A stretch of 64,000 bases of DNA from assembly GCF_009712425.2 (NCBI RefSeq), contig NZ_VCJR02000001.1, positions 1,740,001-1,804,000 of the forward strand, given 5' to 3'. The notes beneath the pieces were generated by a model. The model was not told where the DNA came from. It made no database searches and saw only the letters and a program-made list of their open reading frames with translations. This document shows, in pieces, positions 1 to 8,849 of the stretch. Both the position numbers and the translations under genes were made by a program. Each line of letters starts with the position of its first letter. The stretch's first letter is position 1. This DNA comes from Aquisalinus luteolus. Lineage in GTDB: Bacteria > Pseudomonadota > Alphaproteobacteria > Caulobacterales > Parvularculaceae.

Positions 1-399
1 GCCTTCCGGCGTCCATGGCTGGTAGTCCTGCCATGGCTCCTGCCCCTTGCCGGCGAGATAGAGCGATCCTGCCGGGTGATAGGCGAGCGGCGTACCGGTC
101 ATGTTCGGCAGGTGCGGCTTTTCCCACGGCTTGGGCACATATTGTTCTTTCGTCGGTGGTACATCGACCGTGTGGTGCAGCCAGCCATGCCATTCGGTCG
201 GCACTCGAGAAGCCTCGGCAACGCCATGATAGACGACCCAACGGCGGGTGCGCCCGTCGGCATAGTCATGCTTGCCGGCGGCTTCGTAATATTTGTTGCC
301 TTGCGCGTCCTCGCCGATCAGCTTGGCGCCAGTGCGCCACATTGTGAAGGAAAGGCCTATCGTTGCGCTGTCCCACCAGGCAAAAATACGTTTCAGCAT
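1..399 (-). CDS. NDUFA12 family NADH:ubiquinone oxidoreductase subunit (3' end cut off)
   Basis: This is an accessory subunit of respiratory complex I, related to mitochondrial NDUFA12 (B17.2), found in alphaproteobacteria. Translating the minus strand from the ATG at 399 gives an uninterrupted 133-codon frame beginning MLKRIFAWWDSATIGLSFTM, with family landmarks such as GNKYYEA, RRWVVYHG, SRVPTEWHGWLHH and a proline/tryptophan-rich C-terminal part (PWEKPHLPNMTGT). No stop codon is reached before the window edge, so the last residues are missing. The length already seen is close to the usual size of the family. It stands alone here, away from nuo genes, which is normal for this subunit. Confidence 0.9.
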   Translation of the reverse strand, partial: MLKRIFAWWDSATIGLSFTMWRTGAKLIGEDAQGNKYYEAAGKHDYADGRTRRWVVYHGVAEASRVPTEWHGWLHHTVDVPPTKEQYVPKPWEKPHLPNMTGTPLAYHPAGSLYLAGKGQEPWQDYQPWTPEG

Positions 400-702
400 C
401 GTGTCTCGCTCTTGGATCTAGTATGGGCACGTTTAGCCCGTGATTTTGGCGCGACTATGGCGCAGTGCGCCCGACACGTCCAGTGACGAGATGGCGCGTC
501 TCGGGGAATTTCCGTGTCAACTTGGTAAGCTGGCACCTTTGCGGGCAAATACGCCCCTTCTTGTGGTTCATGCCGCATTTCCTACATGATATGGTGCCAT
601 TTCACTGTGGAAAACCCGCGCGAACAAGCTGACAAACAGGGTGAATTCCCATGTTAGTATGAGCTGCCTTCAAGCAGGACGCCCAGCAGGACATCAGACC
701 CC
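400..702. other. Divergent intergenic region between NDUFA12 and nrdJ
   Basis: This 303-base gap separates two divergent genes and must hold both promoters. I see no convincing coding frame in it. A possible nrdJ promoter is described separately. I looked for a cobalamin riboswitch and for NrdR boxes because the downstream gene is a B12-dependent ribonucleotide reductase, and recognised neither by eye. Confidence 0.6.
629..657 (+). promoter_or_regulatory. Possible nrdJ promoter
   Basis: CTGACA at 629-634 is followed after 17 bases by TGTTAG at 652-657. The -35 match is good and the -10 match is weak. It is placed about 45 bases before the nrdJ start codon. This is visual inference only. Confidence 0.3.
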
Positions 703-3700
703 ATGAAGATCGACCGTTATTACACCACCAAAGACACAGGCGCCTATGGCGACATGGCTTTCCGCGAGGCCTCCAGCGAACTGCGCAATCTGGACGGTGG
801 CGGCACCAACCGGCTGGACGGCATCACCGTGCCGGAAGCCTGGTCACAGACTGCTGTCGATATCCTCGCCCAGAAATATCTGCGCAAGGCCGGTGTGCCA
901 GCAGCGACGAAACCTGTCGACGAAAAGGGCGTCCCCTCATTCCTCGCCCGCCACGTCGCCGACGATAAGGCGCTGGAAGCGCTCCCGGAGGACCAACGGT
1001 ACGGCCCGGAACGCGACGCGACGAAGGTTTTCGACCGCATGGCCGGCGCCTGGGCCTGGTGGGGCTGGAAAGGCGGCTATTTCGATTCAGAGGAAGACGC
1101 GCGCGCCTATTACGACGAAATGCGGCACATGATCGCCGCCCAGGTCGCTGCGCCCAACTCACCGCAATGGTTCAACACCGGGCTGCACTGGGCCTATGGC
1201 ATAGACGGCCCGGCGCAAGGCCATTTCTTTGCCGACCACAAGTCTGGCGAGGTCAGCCTCGCCACCTCCGCCTATGAGCGGCCCCAGCCCCATGCCTGCT
1301 TCATCCAGTCGGTGAAGGACGATCTCGTCGGGGATGGCGGCATCCTCTCCCTGTGGCGGGACGAGGCGCGGCTGTTCAAGTTCGGCTCCGGGACCGGCTC
1401 CAACTTCTCGACCATTCGCGGCACGGGCGAGCCACTATCCGGTGGTGGCACCTCCTCCGGCCTCATTTCCTTCTTGAAGATGGGCGATGTCTCCGCCGGG
1501 TCGATCAAGTCCGGCGGCGTTACTCGCCGGGCGGCCAAGATGGTTATCGTCGATATCGACCACCCCGATGTCGAAGACTTCATCGAGTGGAAATCCCGCG
1601 AGGAACAGAAAGTCGCCGCCCTCGTCGTCGGCTCCAAGGCGCTGCAAAAGCATTTCAATGCGATCCTCAAGGCCACGCAGGTCGAGGGCGAGAAAGGCAA
1701 GCTCGCCGATCCGTTCAACCCGAAGAAGAACGAGACGCTGAAAGCTGCCGTGAAAGCCGCCCGCCGCGATGCCGTGCCCGACACAGCAATAAAGCGCGCG
1801 ATCCAGTGGGCCAGCCAGGGCTACAAGGAAATCACCGTCGACCAGTTCTCGACCGACTGGGATGGCGAGGGCTATCGTTCTGTCTTCGGCCAGAATGCCA
1901 ACAACTCCGTCCGCGTCACTAACGACTTCATCCGGGCTGTCGAGGAAAACCGCGACTGGGACCTGATCCGCCGTACCGATGGCAAAGTCCATCACACGGT
2001 CAAGGCGCGCGAGCTGTGGCGCAAGATCGGCGAGGCCGCCTGGGCCAGCGCCGATCCCGGCCTGCAATTCCACGACACGATCAATGAATGGCATACCTGC
2101 CCGGCCGGCGGGGATATCAAGGGCTCCAATCCGTGTTCGGAATATATGTTCCTCGACAACACGGCCTGCAACCTTGCCTCGATCAACCTGAAGAAATTCC
2201 TGACAGCCGATGGCGGCTTCGACATGGACGGCTTCATCCATGCCTGCCGGTTGTGGACGATCACGCTGGAAATCTCCGTCATGATGGCGGCCTATCCCAC
2301 CCGCGAGGTGGCGAAGCTCTCCCACGCTTATCGCACGCTGGGCCTCGGCTTTGCCAATCTTGGCGGCCTGCTCATGTCCTCCGGCCTGCCGTATGATTCA
2401 GAGGAAGGGCGCACCGTCGCCGGGGCGATCAGTGCCTTGATGACCGGCACCGCCTACCGCACCTCGGCGGAGCTTGCCGCCGATATGGGCGCGTTTGCCC
2501 GCTACAGCGAAAACTCCAACGCCATGATGCGCGTCATGCGCAACCACGCCGCTGCAGCCGGTGCCATACATGAATATGAAGGCGTCACCCACAAGCCGCG
2601 TGCCCTGCCGGAAAGCAAGACCTTCTCCGGCCTCGGGCTGAAGCTCGCCGATGTCTGGCATCAGGCGCTGGAGCTCGGCGGCAAGCACGGCTTCCGCAAT
2701 GCGCAGGTCTCCGTCGTTGCCCCCACGGGCACGATCGGCCTTGTCATGGATTGCGACACGACCGGCATCGAGCCGGACTTTGCGCTGGTCAAATTCAAGA
2801 AGCTCGCCGGTGGCGGCCATTTCAAGATCATCAACCGCGCTGTCCCGTCCGCGCTTGCCAAGCTCGGCTACAGCGAAAAGGAGATCGAGGCGATCAGCCA
2901 TTACGCTGTCGGTCGCGGCACGCTGGAAGGCGCGCCCGGAATCTCCTTCGATGATCTGCGGGCGGAAGGCTTCGGCGAGAAGCAGATCGACGCCCTGAAA
3001 GCGGCCCTGCCCGGCGCGTTCGACATCACCTATGTCTTCAACGCCCATACGCTGGGCGAGGCCTTCATCCGCGGCACGCTCGGCCTGCAGGAAGACGAGA
3101 CCTTCAAGTCCGGTTACCAGCTCCTGCGCGATATCGGTTTCTCCGATCAGGATATCCACCAGGCGAACCTGTGGTGCTGTGGCACGATGTGCCTCGAAGG
3201 CGCGCCGGGCCTGAAGGACGAGCACCTGGCCGTCTTTGACTGCGCGACGCCCTGCGGCCGCATCGGCACCCGCGCCCTGTCCGTCTCCGCCCATATCGAG
3301 ATGATGGCCGCCGTCCAGCCCTTCATCTCCGGCGCGATTTCCAAGACCGTGAACCTGCCGAACAGCGCCACGGTCGACGATTGCGCGCGTACCTATCGCA
3401 CGGCGTGGACGCGCGGCCTCAAATCCATCGCGCTTTATCGCGATGGCTCAAAACTGTCCCAGCCCCTCGCCTCGGCGCTCCTGTCCGCCGACGACATGGA
3501 AGACGATCTGGAAGACGCGCCGGCCGCCGAAAAGGCCCGCATCGTCGCCGAGCGCGTCGTCGAAAAGATCGTCGAGCGTGCCCCGGGCCGCAAGCGCCTG
3601 CCAGACCGACGCAAGGGCTATATCCAGAAAGCCATCGTCGGCGGCCACAAGGTATACCTTCATACCGGCGAATTCGACGATGGCGAGCTCGGCGAGATCT

Positions 3701-4404
3701 TCATCGACATGCACAAGGAGGGTGCCGCCTTCCGTTCGCTGATGAACAATTTCGCCATCGCCATCTCTCTCGGCCTGCAATATGGCGTGCCGCTGGAAGA
3801 ATATGTCGACGCCTATCTGTTCACCCGGTTCGAGCCGGCAGGCCCTGTTCAAGGCAATGACAAGATCAAGAACGCCAACTCGATCCTCGACTATATCTTC
3901 CGCGAACTGGCCATCTCTTACCTCGGCCGCGACGACCTCGCCCACACGCCGGGCAATGAAAGCTTCGACTCCCTCGGCAAGGGCGTTGACGAAGAGAAGG
4001 TTCAGGAAGAGGCTTCCCGCCTCATCTCCAAGGGCTTCTCGCGCTCATCCGGCATGGACAATCTCGTCGTCCTGCGCGGTGGCGAGTTCGACCGCCTGCG
4101 CCAGGAAGCCTCCGGTCGCGAAAAATCCGCTCGCGGTGCGAATGACACTGAGATCGTGGAACCAGACGACATCGAAGCGGGCCTTGAAGAGATCAAGGAG
4201 CGCCAAACCAACGCCCGTGGCTCTTCACCAGCCAAAGGCTCGATCCCGTCCGGCAAACTCTCCTCTCCGCGCGGCGAGCGAGAGGAAGCAATCGTGAAGG
4301 GCTATGAGGGCGATGCCTGCCCCGATTGCGGCCAGTTCACGCTTGTGCGTTCCGGCACCTGCCTGAAATGCGAAAGCTGCGGCTCCTCGACCGGCTGCTC
4401 GTAA
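703..4404 (+). CDS. nrdJ: Adenosylcobalamin-dependent (class II) ribonucleoside-diphosphate reductase
   Basis: It reduces ribonucleotides to deoxyribonucleotides using an adenosylcobalamin-generated radical, supplying DNA precursors without needing an oxygen-dependent radical subunit. The 1233-residue product has the expected large size. It carries the barrel signatures FGSGTGSN and [21 protein letters not shown]-like segment near residues 475-500, a conserved [10 protein letters not shown] loop, and a C-terminal zinc-ribbon-like tail (CPDCGQF then CLKCESCG, last 30 residues) that fits the redox-active C-terminus. The start [13 protein letters not shown] matches the usual start of this alphaproteobacterial form. 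It is monocistronic, with a terminator directly downstream. No nrdA/B genes are in the window. Confidence 0.96.
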   Translation: MKIDRYYTTKDTGAYGDMAFREASSELRNLDGGGTNRLDGITVPEAWSQTAVDILAQKYLRKAGVPAATKPVDEKGVPSFLARHVADDKALEALPEDQRYGPERDATKVFDRMAGAWAWWGWKGGYFDSEEDARAYYDEMRHMIAAQVAAPNSPQWFNTGLHWAYGIDGPAQGHFFADHKSGEVSLATSAYERPQPHACFIQSVKDDLVGDGGILSLWRDEARLFKFGSGTGSNFSTIRGTGEPLSGGGTSSGLISFLKMGDVSAGSIKSGGVTRRAAKMVIVDIDHPDVEDFIEWKSREEQKVAALVVGSKALQKHFNAILKATQVEGEKGKLADPFNPKKNETLKAAVKAARRDAVPDTAIKRAIQWASQGYKEITVDQFSTDWDGEGYRSVFGQNANNSVRVTNDFIRAVEENRDWDLIRRTDGKVHHTVKARELWRKIGEAAWASADPGLQFHDTINEWHTCPAGGDIKGSNPCSEYMFLDNTACNLASINLKKFLTADGGFDMDGFIHACRLWTITLEISVMMAAYPTREVAKLSHAYRTLGLGFANLGGLLMSSGLPYDSEEGRTVAGAISALMTGTAYRTSAELAADMGAFARYSENSNAMMRVMRNHAAAAGAIHEYEGVTHKPRALPESKTFSGLGLKLADVWHQALELGGKHGFRNAQVSVVAPTGTIGLVMDCDTTGIEPDFALVKFKKLAGGGHFKIINRAVPSALAKLGYSEKEIEAISHYAVGRGTLEGAPGISFDDLRAEGFGEKQIDALKAALPGAFDITYVFNAHTLGEAFIRGTLGLQEDETFKSGYQLLRDIGFSDQDIHQANLWCCGTMCLEGAPGLKDEHLAVFDCATPCGRIGTRALSVSAHIEMMAAVQPFISGAISKTVNLPNSATVDDCARTYRTAWTRGLKSIALYRDGSKLSQPLASALLSADDMEDDLEDAPAAEKARIVAERVVEKIVERAPGRKRLPDRRKGYIQKAIVGGHKVYLHTGEFDDGELGEIFIDMHKEGAAFRSLMNNFAIAISLGLQYGVPLEEYVDAYLFTRFEPAGPVQGNDKIKNANSILDYIFRELAISYLGRDDLAHTPGNESFDSLGKGVDEEKVQEEASRLISKGFSRSSGMDNLVVLRGGEFDRLRQEASGREKSARGANDTEIVEPDDIEAGLEEIKERQTNARGSSPAKGSIPSGKLSSPRGEREEAIVKGYEGDACPDCGQFTLVRSGTCLKCESCGSSTGCS

Positions 4405-4444
4405 GCGCACTCGTCGCTTTCGTTCAAAAAATTTCGCGGTTAAC

Positions 4445-4468
4445 AAGGCGCTCGACAGAGCGCCTTTT
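4445..4468 (+). terminator. Rho-independent terminator after nrdJ
   Basis: A perfect 9-bp stem (4445-4453 with 4458-4466, AAGGCGCTC / GAGCGCCTT) closes on the tetraloop GACA and is followed by T residues. It sits about 40 bases after the nrdJ stop codon. Confidence 0.75.
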
Positions 4469-4690
4469 AATCATTCCAGTTTTAGTCATTCTGAAAACCA
4501 TCCGCTCACCAACGAATACCGCGCAAACACTGGCGTTTGTTGGCAATGCTCGCCGTAGTTGGGCAAAGATGGCCGAAAAATGGCGACGCCCTTTAGTCGA
4601 AATTTTCGCAAACCCTAATAATGGATTTAAGCGATCGGATACGCGCTGGCGCTAGCCTTCAGGGGCACATTCACTCCCCGGAGACAGACA

Positions 4691-5572
4691 ATGATCAAGA
4701 TCGTCATCCTGACCGTCGCCGTCATCTTCAACACGATGCTCTACAGCTATGCCAATGCGAGCCTGCAGGAACAACAGCGCTTCCCGAGGCCAATTCGCAG
4801 TGTTCTCGACACGACCATCGATACGGTCGTCACCGGCAGCATCGAGTTGAACCGCGTCACCAAAGGGCGCGGCCTCGCCAGTGTCTGGGACGCCCTTACA
4901 GGCAAGGAGGTCGAACAGGCACCTGTTACGGCTCTCAACGCAGACCTGACCGGCAGCCGCTTTTCACGCGAACTCATGCCCAAGTCGAGCTTCGTCAAGG
5001 CAACGCTCGACCGCAGCACCTTCTCTCACACTATCATGGACGGCTCCATGCTCGACAGCGCCTTCATCCGCCAGGCGAGTTTCGTCCAGACCGACCTGAA
5101 GGAGACGACCGCCCGCGGCAGCGATTTTTCCGGCAGTGTGTTCGAAAGGGCCGACCTCGGCGGTTCGCTGATGCAATCTGCGATCTTCGACAATGCCGAG
5201 TTCCGCGACACCAGCATGACCGCCGTCCAGTTCTCCGGTGCGTCCTTCCGCGAAGCACGGCTGACGGACACGATGGCGATGCGCAGCGTATTTTACCGCG
5301 CCGATCTCATCGGCGTGGTCGCCGAGCGGGTCAGCTTCCGCAGGGCCCGCTTCGACGAGGCGCTGCTGATCGGGGCGGTGCTGCACGAGACGGACGTGAC
5401 GAGCGCGACCTTCACCAATGCCGACCTGACGGGCGCTGACCTGACCACCGTCACCGGGCTGATGCAGGAACAGCTCAATTCCGCCTGTGGCAATGCCATG
5501 ACAAAACTGCCCGCCGGGCTTAAGGTGCAGGAATGCTCGATACTGAGCATGGCCCGAAGCGACACCCAATGA
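4691..5572 (+). CDS. Exported pentapeptide-repeat protein
   Basis: The 293-residue product begins with a hydrophobic signal-like segment (residues 2-20) ending near YANAS. From about residue 90 to 250 it shows repeating A(D/N)LxX-type pentapeptides, for example NADLTGSRF, SDFSGSVFERADLGGSLM, ADLIGVVAERVSF and TNADLTGADL, which form a right-handed quadrilateral beta-helix in known members. The role is unknown; pentapeptide proteins are generally scaffolds or interaction surfaces. The start ATG has a GGAGA sequence just upstream. It is flanked by terminators, so it is a single-gene unit. The region between nrdJ and this gene (4469-4690) shows no other gene. Confidence 0.8.
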   Translation: MIKIVILTVAVIFNTMLYSYANASLQEQQRFPRPIRSVLDTTIDTVVTGSIELNRVTKGRGLASVWDALTGKEVEQAPVTALNADLTGSRFSRELMPKSSFVKATLDRSTFSHTIMDGSMLDSAFIRQASFVQTDLKETTARGSDFSGSVFERADLGGSLMQSAIFDNAEFRDTSMTAVQFSGASFREARLTDTMAMRSVFYRADLIGVVAERVSFRRARFDEALLIGAVLHETDVTSATFTNADLTGADLTTVTGLMQEQLNSACGNAMTKLPAGLKVQECSILSMARSDTQ

Positions 5573-5638
5573 AGCGACGCAAAACTCGACCTTGTACTGA
5601 TCGCCAAGCCGCATCCCTCCGACAGGCAAGGCTCGAAC

Positions 5639-5680
5639 GCCCGAATGGCAGGGTTACCCTCCCCCGCCATTCGGGCTCTT
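5639..5680 (+). terminator. Terminator after the pentapeptide-repeat gene
   Basis: An 11-bp perfect stem GCCCGAATGGC (5639-5649) pairs with GCCATTCGGGC (5666-5676) and is followed by TCTTT. It lies between two convergent genes and probably ends the plus-strand transcript. Confidence 0.7.
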
Positions 5681-5690
5681 TCGATTAAAG

Positions 5691-5739
5691 AGTCCTCATC
5701 CTGAGGTGGCGACAGCATCGCCCACGAAGGACGAGGACT
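5691..5739. repeat. Palindromic intergenic repeat, copy C (overlaps a gene end)
   Basis: The segment has the same outer arms as the copy at 6722-6770: CCTCATCCTGAGGTG at the left and CCACGAAGGACGAGG at the right, with terminal inverted arms AGTCCTC (5691-5697) and GAGGACT (5733-5739). The inner arms GGCGA and TCGCC are copy-specific. It is a REP-like family member, and it covers the last 13 codons and the stop of the minus-strand gene that ends at 5696. Confidence 0.75.
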
Positions 5740-6622
5740 TAGCCGCATCCTCCGCCTGCTGACGGCGTTTCATTTCGCGCAGATGCCCATGCAGCGCCTC
5801 CGCATCATAGCCATGCATCATCAGCCGAAACCCAGCCTGGAAGGTCGACAGCGGCACCATGGGGTGGTGGTTGTTGATCAGGCTCATGTGATAGTCAGAG
5901 CCGAGGATTCGGGCGAGATAGATGCCGATGGTTTCGTCCAGCTGCAAAGAATTCGCCGCCCGCACGAAGTCATGATCCGACAGGAACAGCGCATAGATCG
6001 GGGTGTAGAATTCAACTGCCGTCTGCACGTCGACGAAATTGTGCCACTTGTCCGGAAAGGCTTCCAGGTCAAACCCGCCATCGCTGATCGGGCTGAAATC
6101 GATTCGCGCTGGCGTCTCGATTTCCCGTCCCTGCGCCCGCAGCCCCCGGTTCAGTTCGATGATGAAATTATAGATATTGAGGTCGTGCTGAAGAAACGTG
6201 TTGTCTTTCAAATCCGCCAGCGTCATCGGCCGCAGCGGATGGGAATTGATCTCCACCCCCGGCACATTTGCCTTGATGAAGGCGAGGATTTCCGTGCCGA
6301 TATTGAAGTGGCGCAGGATCAGCAGGTTCGCCTCGGGCCGCGCAAACGTCTTCAGCCCCCAATAGATCAGCCTGTGCAGCGTCTTGGGCGCATGCGGCCA
6401 TTTGCGGAAGAAGCGCCGGAAGATCTTTACCAGGACGAAGAAGAGAAAGATGAAAGGCCGTGATGCCGGCAGCAGGAACCGCCGCGCATATGAACGGTTG
6501 CCTTCCAGCAGCGCCGCCTTCGCCTTGTCATCGAAGGGTAGCGAGTCGTCGAGATACAGCGCCAGCCACGGATCCGGATCCTTCGGATCGAAACTGGCGG
6601 GATCGAACGGTCTGGCTGTCAT
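5696..6622 (-). CDS. Unknown helical protein in ketosynthase/diiron-protein operon
   Basis: I do not recognise a characterised function; from memory it may belong to the family catalogued as DUF6999, unverified. The 308-residue product has a hydrophobic stretch at about 54-72 (PFIFLFFVLVKIF) next to arginines and lysines, suggesting membrane association, then helices rich in acidic and histidine residues (H105, E111, H146-D147, E204, D229-E230, H245). This could be a metal site, but that is inference. It is the third gene of a minus-strand unit behind the ketosynthase and diiron protein. The last 13 residues (SSSFVGDAVATSG) are encoded by a repeat element, and a GAGGG ribosome-binding site in front of the start also lies in a repeat. 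Confidence 0.7.
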   Translation of the reverse strand: MTARPFDPASFDPKDPDPWLALYLDDSLPFDDKAKAALLEGNRSYARRFLLPASRPFIFLFFVLVKIFRRFFRKWPHAPKTLHRLIYWGLKTFARPEANLLILRHFNIGTEILAFIKANVPGVEINSHPLRPMTLADLKDNTFLQHDLNIYNFIIELNRGLRAQGREIETPARIDFSPISDGGFDLEAFPDKWHNFVDVQTAVEFYTPIYALFLSDHDFVRAANSLQLDETIGIYLARILGSDYHMSLINNHHPMVPLSTFQAGFRLMMHGYDAEALHGHLREMKRRQQAEDAAKSSSFVGDAVATSG

Positions 6623-6629
6623 GACGCAA

Positions 6630-6710
6630 ACCCTCGTTCTTCGTGGCTGCCCTCACCCTGAGGAACCGCCGTAGGCGGCTTCTCGAAGGGCAGCACCTCA
6701 GAATGAGGGT
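6630..6710. repeat. Palindromic intergenic repeat, copy A
   Basis: This is a nested palindrome of about 80 bases. The outer arms are ACCCTCGTTCT and its near-complement ending GAATGAGGGT, middle arms CTGCCCT and AGGGCAG, and an inner hairpin CCGCCGTAGGCGG. The core CCTGAGGAACCGCCGTAGG resembles a widely seen alphaproteobacterial intergenic palindrome. It lies directly in front of the start codon at 6622 and supplies its GAGGG ribosome-binding sequence. Confidence 0.75.
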
Positions 6711-6721
6711 TTGCCGCAACT

Positions 6722-6770
6722 GCCCTCATCCTGAGGTGCCCGGCATAGCCGGGCCACGAAGGACGAGGGC
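6722..6770. repeat. Palindromic intergenic repeat, copy B
   Basis: Outer arms GCCCTC (6722-6727) and GAGGGC (6765-6770) enclose CCTGAGGTG, an inner hairpin GCCCGG/CCGGGC (6738-6743 with 6749-6754) and CCACGAAGGACGAGG. It is adjacent to copy A in the gap between the unknown gene and the diiron protein gene, and shares its arms with copy C. Confidence 0.8.
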
Positions 6771-6787
6771 GAATTAGCAAGCAAGCA

Positions 6788-7480
6788 TCAGACATGATTC
6801 AGTTCCTCTAGCTGCAGGGCATAAAGCCGCCCGACGATCCGCGCCGTGCGCACGACCTCCTGCACATCATCCTCGTCATGCACGGTCATCGCCAGATGCG
6901 TCTCCAGCTCTTCCAGATGATCGTCGTCGTGTTCGCCGTGATAGAGCATGAAGCTGACCTGGTGGTCTTCCAGCCCCAGCTGTTCCTTGATGGCCGCACC
7001 CCACTCTACCGCCTTGCGCGAGCCGAGCCCCTCGATCATGAACATCGCGCCCAAGAGACCGAACGGGTTCGGCTGCGACGCCTTGTGGAACATGAAGGCA
7101 GACAGCGCCTCGGAGCCCATATTCTTCGACGCCGACCTGATTTCCTCCAGCGTGCCGCCACAGGCAATGAAGTTCGCCTCCAGCATCTGGAAATCGCGAT
7201 GCTCCGTCACCGCATGCTTCATGAAGTGGGAGCGGATCTCGAAATGCTCCGCATCCACATGGCTTGCCGCTCTGGCGATCCAGCAGCCGCCATCGACCAC
7301 CTGCTGGCGCAAATTCTTCAGCAGCGCCCGGTAATCCTCGATCTGCAGCTGCCCGCGATTGAGCTTGCGGATGACCGGCACCTGCTCCAGCTGGCCCTCG
7401 AAATCGGTCCACGCCATGGCGAGCCCGCGAAATGTCGCCTCGACCAGTTCCTGCCTGCGTTTTGAAATGTCCTGTAACAT
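6788..7480 (-). CDS. Haem-oxygenase-like diiron (HDO / TenA-PqqC fold) protein
   Basis: The 230-residue all-helical product resembles iron-containing redox enzymes of the haem-oxygenase-like fold. Likely metal ligands stand in HFMKHAVTEH (H85, H89, E93, H94), FMIEG (E150) and YHGEHDDDHLE (H181, H184, H188). Members of this superfamily catalyse oxidative decarboxylation, N-oxygenation or C-C cleavage (UndA, SznF, BesC are known examples); the substrate here is not evident. The start at 7480 is chosen because a GGAGG sits 8 bases before it, although an upstream in-frame start exists inside the preceding gene. Only 2 bases separate it from the ketosynthase gene, so the two are surely co-transcribed. 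Confidence 0.8.
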   Translation of the reverse strand: MLQDISKRRQELVEATFRGLAMAWTDFEGQLEQVPVIRKLNRGQLQIEDYRALLKNLRQQVVDGGCWIARAASHVDAEHFEIRSHFMKHAVTEHRDFQMLEANFIACGGTLEEIRSASKNMGSEALSAFMFHKASQPNPFGLLGAMFMIEGLGSRKAVEWGAAIKEQLGLEDHQVSFMLYHGEHDDDHLEELETHLAMTVHDEDDVQEVVRTARIVGRLYALQLEELNHV

Positions 7481-7482
7481 AC

Positions 7483-8622
7483 TCAAGCCTCCTCGACTGT
7501 CAGCATCATGAACGATATCACCGCCCTGCCGCTTTCCGGCACGACGCACAGAATTTTTTCACCGGGCCGATACCCGCCCCGCGCCATGAACTCCTCCAGC
7601 ATGATGAAGAAGGCGGCGGAGCCGGTATTGCCCTTGGTATAGAGGTTCGTGAACCACTTTTCCTCGTCGATCATCGCCCCTGCGGCGGTCATCAGTTTGA
7701 TGATTTCCTCGCGCAGGGAATGGGCGGAATAATGGCACAGCACATGGTCGACATCGCCGGGCACGATCGCGCCCCTGTCGATCAGGGCGAGATATTCGCC
7801 GACCCAGCCGCGGATGATCCGTTTCAGGAGCATCATGTCCTGCATCAGCATGATCGCGCCATCGGCCGCCGCGCCCTGCGGGCCGGCTTCATTATGGCTC
7901 CAGCAGCGCACCGGCTCGTGCCGGTCCTCATGGGCGATGCCGGCATGCATGCACACATCGAAGCGATCGGCGAGGGAGACAAGCTTGATCCAGTCGACCC
8001 TGAAGCTCGGACCCCGTCGCCGCGGGCGCGGCTGCATGACAAGCGCACCACCGCCATCGGACAGGGTCCAGCGCAGGAATTCCGCCGCCATGCGCGTATC
8101 CCGGTTCCCCAGCCTGTCCAGCGCCGGGCGATAGAAGCCGGGTCGGAACCAGCGGCTCGACATCTCGCTGCCGGTGACGAGCGCCGCTTCGGCCTCGCCG
8201 CATTTCAGCGCCATCCAGGCGCTCTTTGCCGCCATCATGGAAGACGCGCAGACGCTCTGGAATGACGCGATCTCCAATGGCCCGGTACCGAGCGCCCCAT
8301 GCACCGCGCTGGCATGACCCGGCACCAGCAGGTCGCCCTGTGTCGTGCCGGTGGCGAGATAATCGATGTCGGAAAGGTCCAGTTCAGACGTGTCGACCGC
8401 CGCCCGGGCCGCCTTTGCCGCCATCCCGGCATTGGTGTCGAGCGCCTCGCCGCGATAGTTCATCGCGTAATAGCGCTGCTCGATCCGGTTCTGGCGCAGG
8501 ATCAGCCGGCCGAGCCGTTGCGACTGGTCGTCGATCTCGCCGAGGATCGCCGCCATCCGGTCATTGCCGACCGCCTCGCCGGGCAAATGAGCCCCCGCCG
8601 CATTGATATAGACGTCACGCAT
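7483..8622 (-). CDS. StlD/DarB-like beta-ketoacyl synthase (KAS III fold)
   Basis: The 379-residue thiolase-fold enzyme carries the full Cys-His-Asn triad of KAS III-type condensing enzymes: C125 in FQSVCASSMM, H297 in LCHYSAHS and N332 in YTKGNTGSAAF. The overall pattern (long N-terminal GAHLPGEAVGN segment, CHYSAHS) resembles the StlD/DarB group, which condenses two acyl or beta-ketoacyl thioesters to make cyclohexanediones or dialkylresorcinols. It is the first gene of a unit with a diiron protein and an unknown protein. No DarA-like aromatase, ACP or acyl-CoA ligase is next to it, so the final product cannot be stated. Two palindromes upstream may be its operators. Confidence 0.85.
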   Translation of the reverse strand: MRDVYINAAGAHLPGEAVGNDRMAAILGEIDDQSQRLGRLILRQNRIEQRYYAMNYRGEALDTNAGMAAKAARAAVDTSELDLSDIDYLATGTTQGDLLVPGHASAVHGALGTGPLEIASFQSVCASSMMAAKSAWMALKCGEAEAALVTGSEMSSRWFRPGFYRPALDRLGNRDTRMAAEFLRWTLSDGGGALVMQPRPRRRGPSFRVDWIKLVSLADRFDVCMHAGIAHEDRHEPVRCWSHNEAGPQGAAADGAIMLMQDMMLLKRIIRGWVGEYLALIDRGAIVPGDVDHVLCHYSAHSLREEIIKLMTAAGAMIDEEKWFTNLYTKGNTGSAAFFIMLEEFMARGGYRPGEKILCVVPESGRAVISFMMLTVEEA

Positions 8623-8744
8623 AATCCACTCTCCAAATCATGCTGCCTGCTCTAATCTGGGCTGAAACTGTGCTGGCGCGGTTAACGGTTCATACCATGT
8701 CAGCTGCCCGAACAGGCCTCCTTCATTCACAAACATCCCACGAA

Positions 8745-8759
8745 ATGAACATTGTTCAT
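8745..8759. promoter_or_regulatory. Perfect palindromic operator-like site upstream of the ketosynthase operon
   Basis: ATGAACATTGTTCAT is a 15-base perfect inverted repeat around a central T. It lies about 120 bases upstream of the ketosynthase start codon. The size and symmetry suit a TetR- or MarR-type dimer, but no such regulator gene is adjacent. Confidence 0.5.
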
Positions 8760-8780
8760 AATTACAGTTCAGACAGAAAA

Positions 8781-8794
8781 TGAGTGAACGCTCA
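8781..8794. promoter_or_regulatory. Second operator-like site (TetR-type)
   Basis: TGAGTGAACGCTCA is an imperfect 14-base palindrome (5 of 7 pairs match) very like operators of TetR regulators of lipid metabolism. It stands 22 bases beyond the first palindrome, in the gap between the ketosynthase operon and the MgtC gene. Confidence 0.45.
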
Positions 8795-8849
8795 CTTTTT
8801 ATGTTTGTTATCGGATATAAAGAAGGGCAGCTAAGTCAGGAAAATACGG

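Noticed and set aside
400-702. Cobalamin riboswitch upstream of nrdJ
   Set aside because: No B12-box-like or conserved helices were recognised; a covariance scan would be decisive.
1435-2325. Long open frame on the strand opposite to nrdJ (296 codons)
   Set aside because: It is a high-GC shadow of nrdJ, has no conserved motifs, and nrdJ is unmistakable over the same span.
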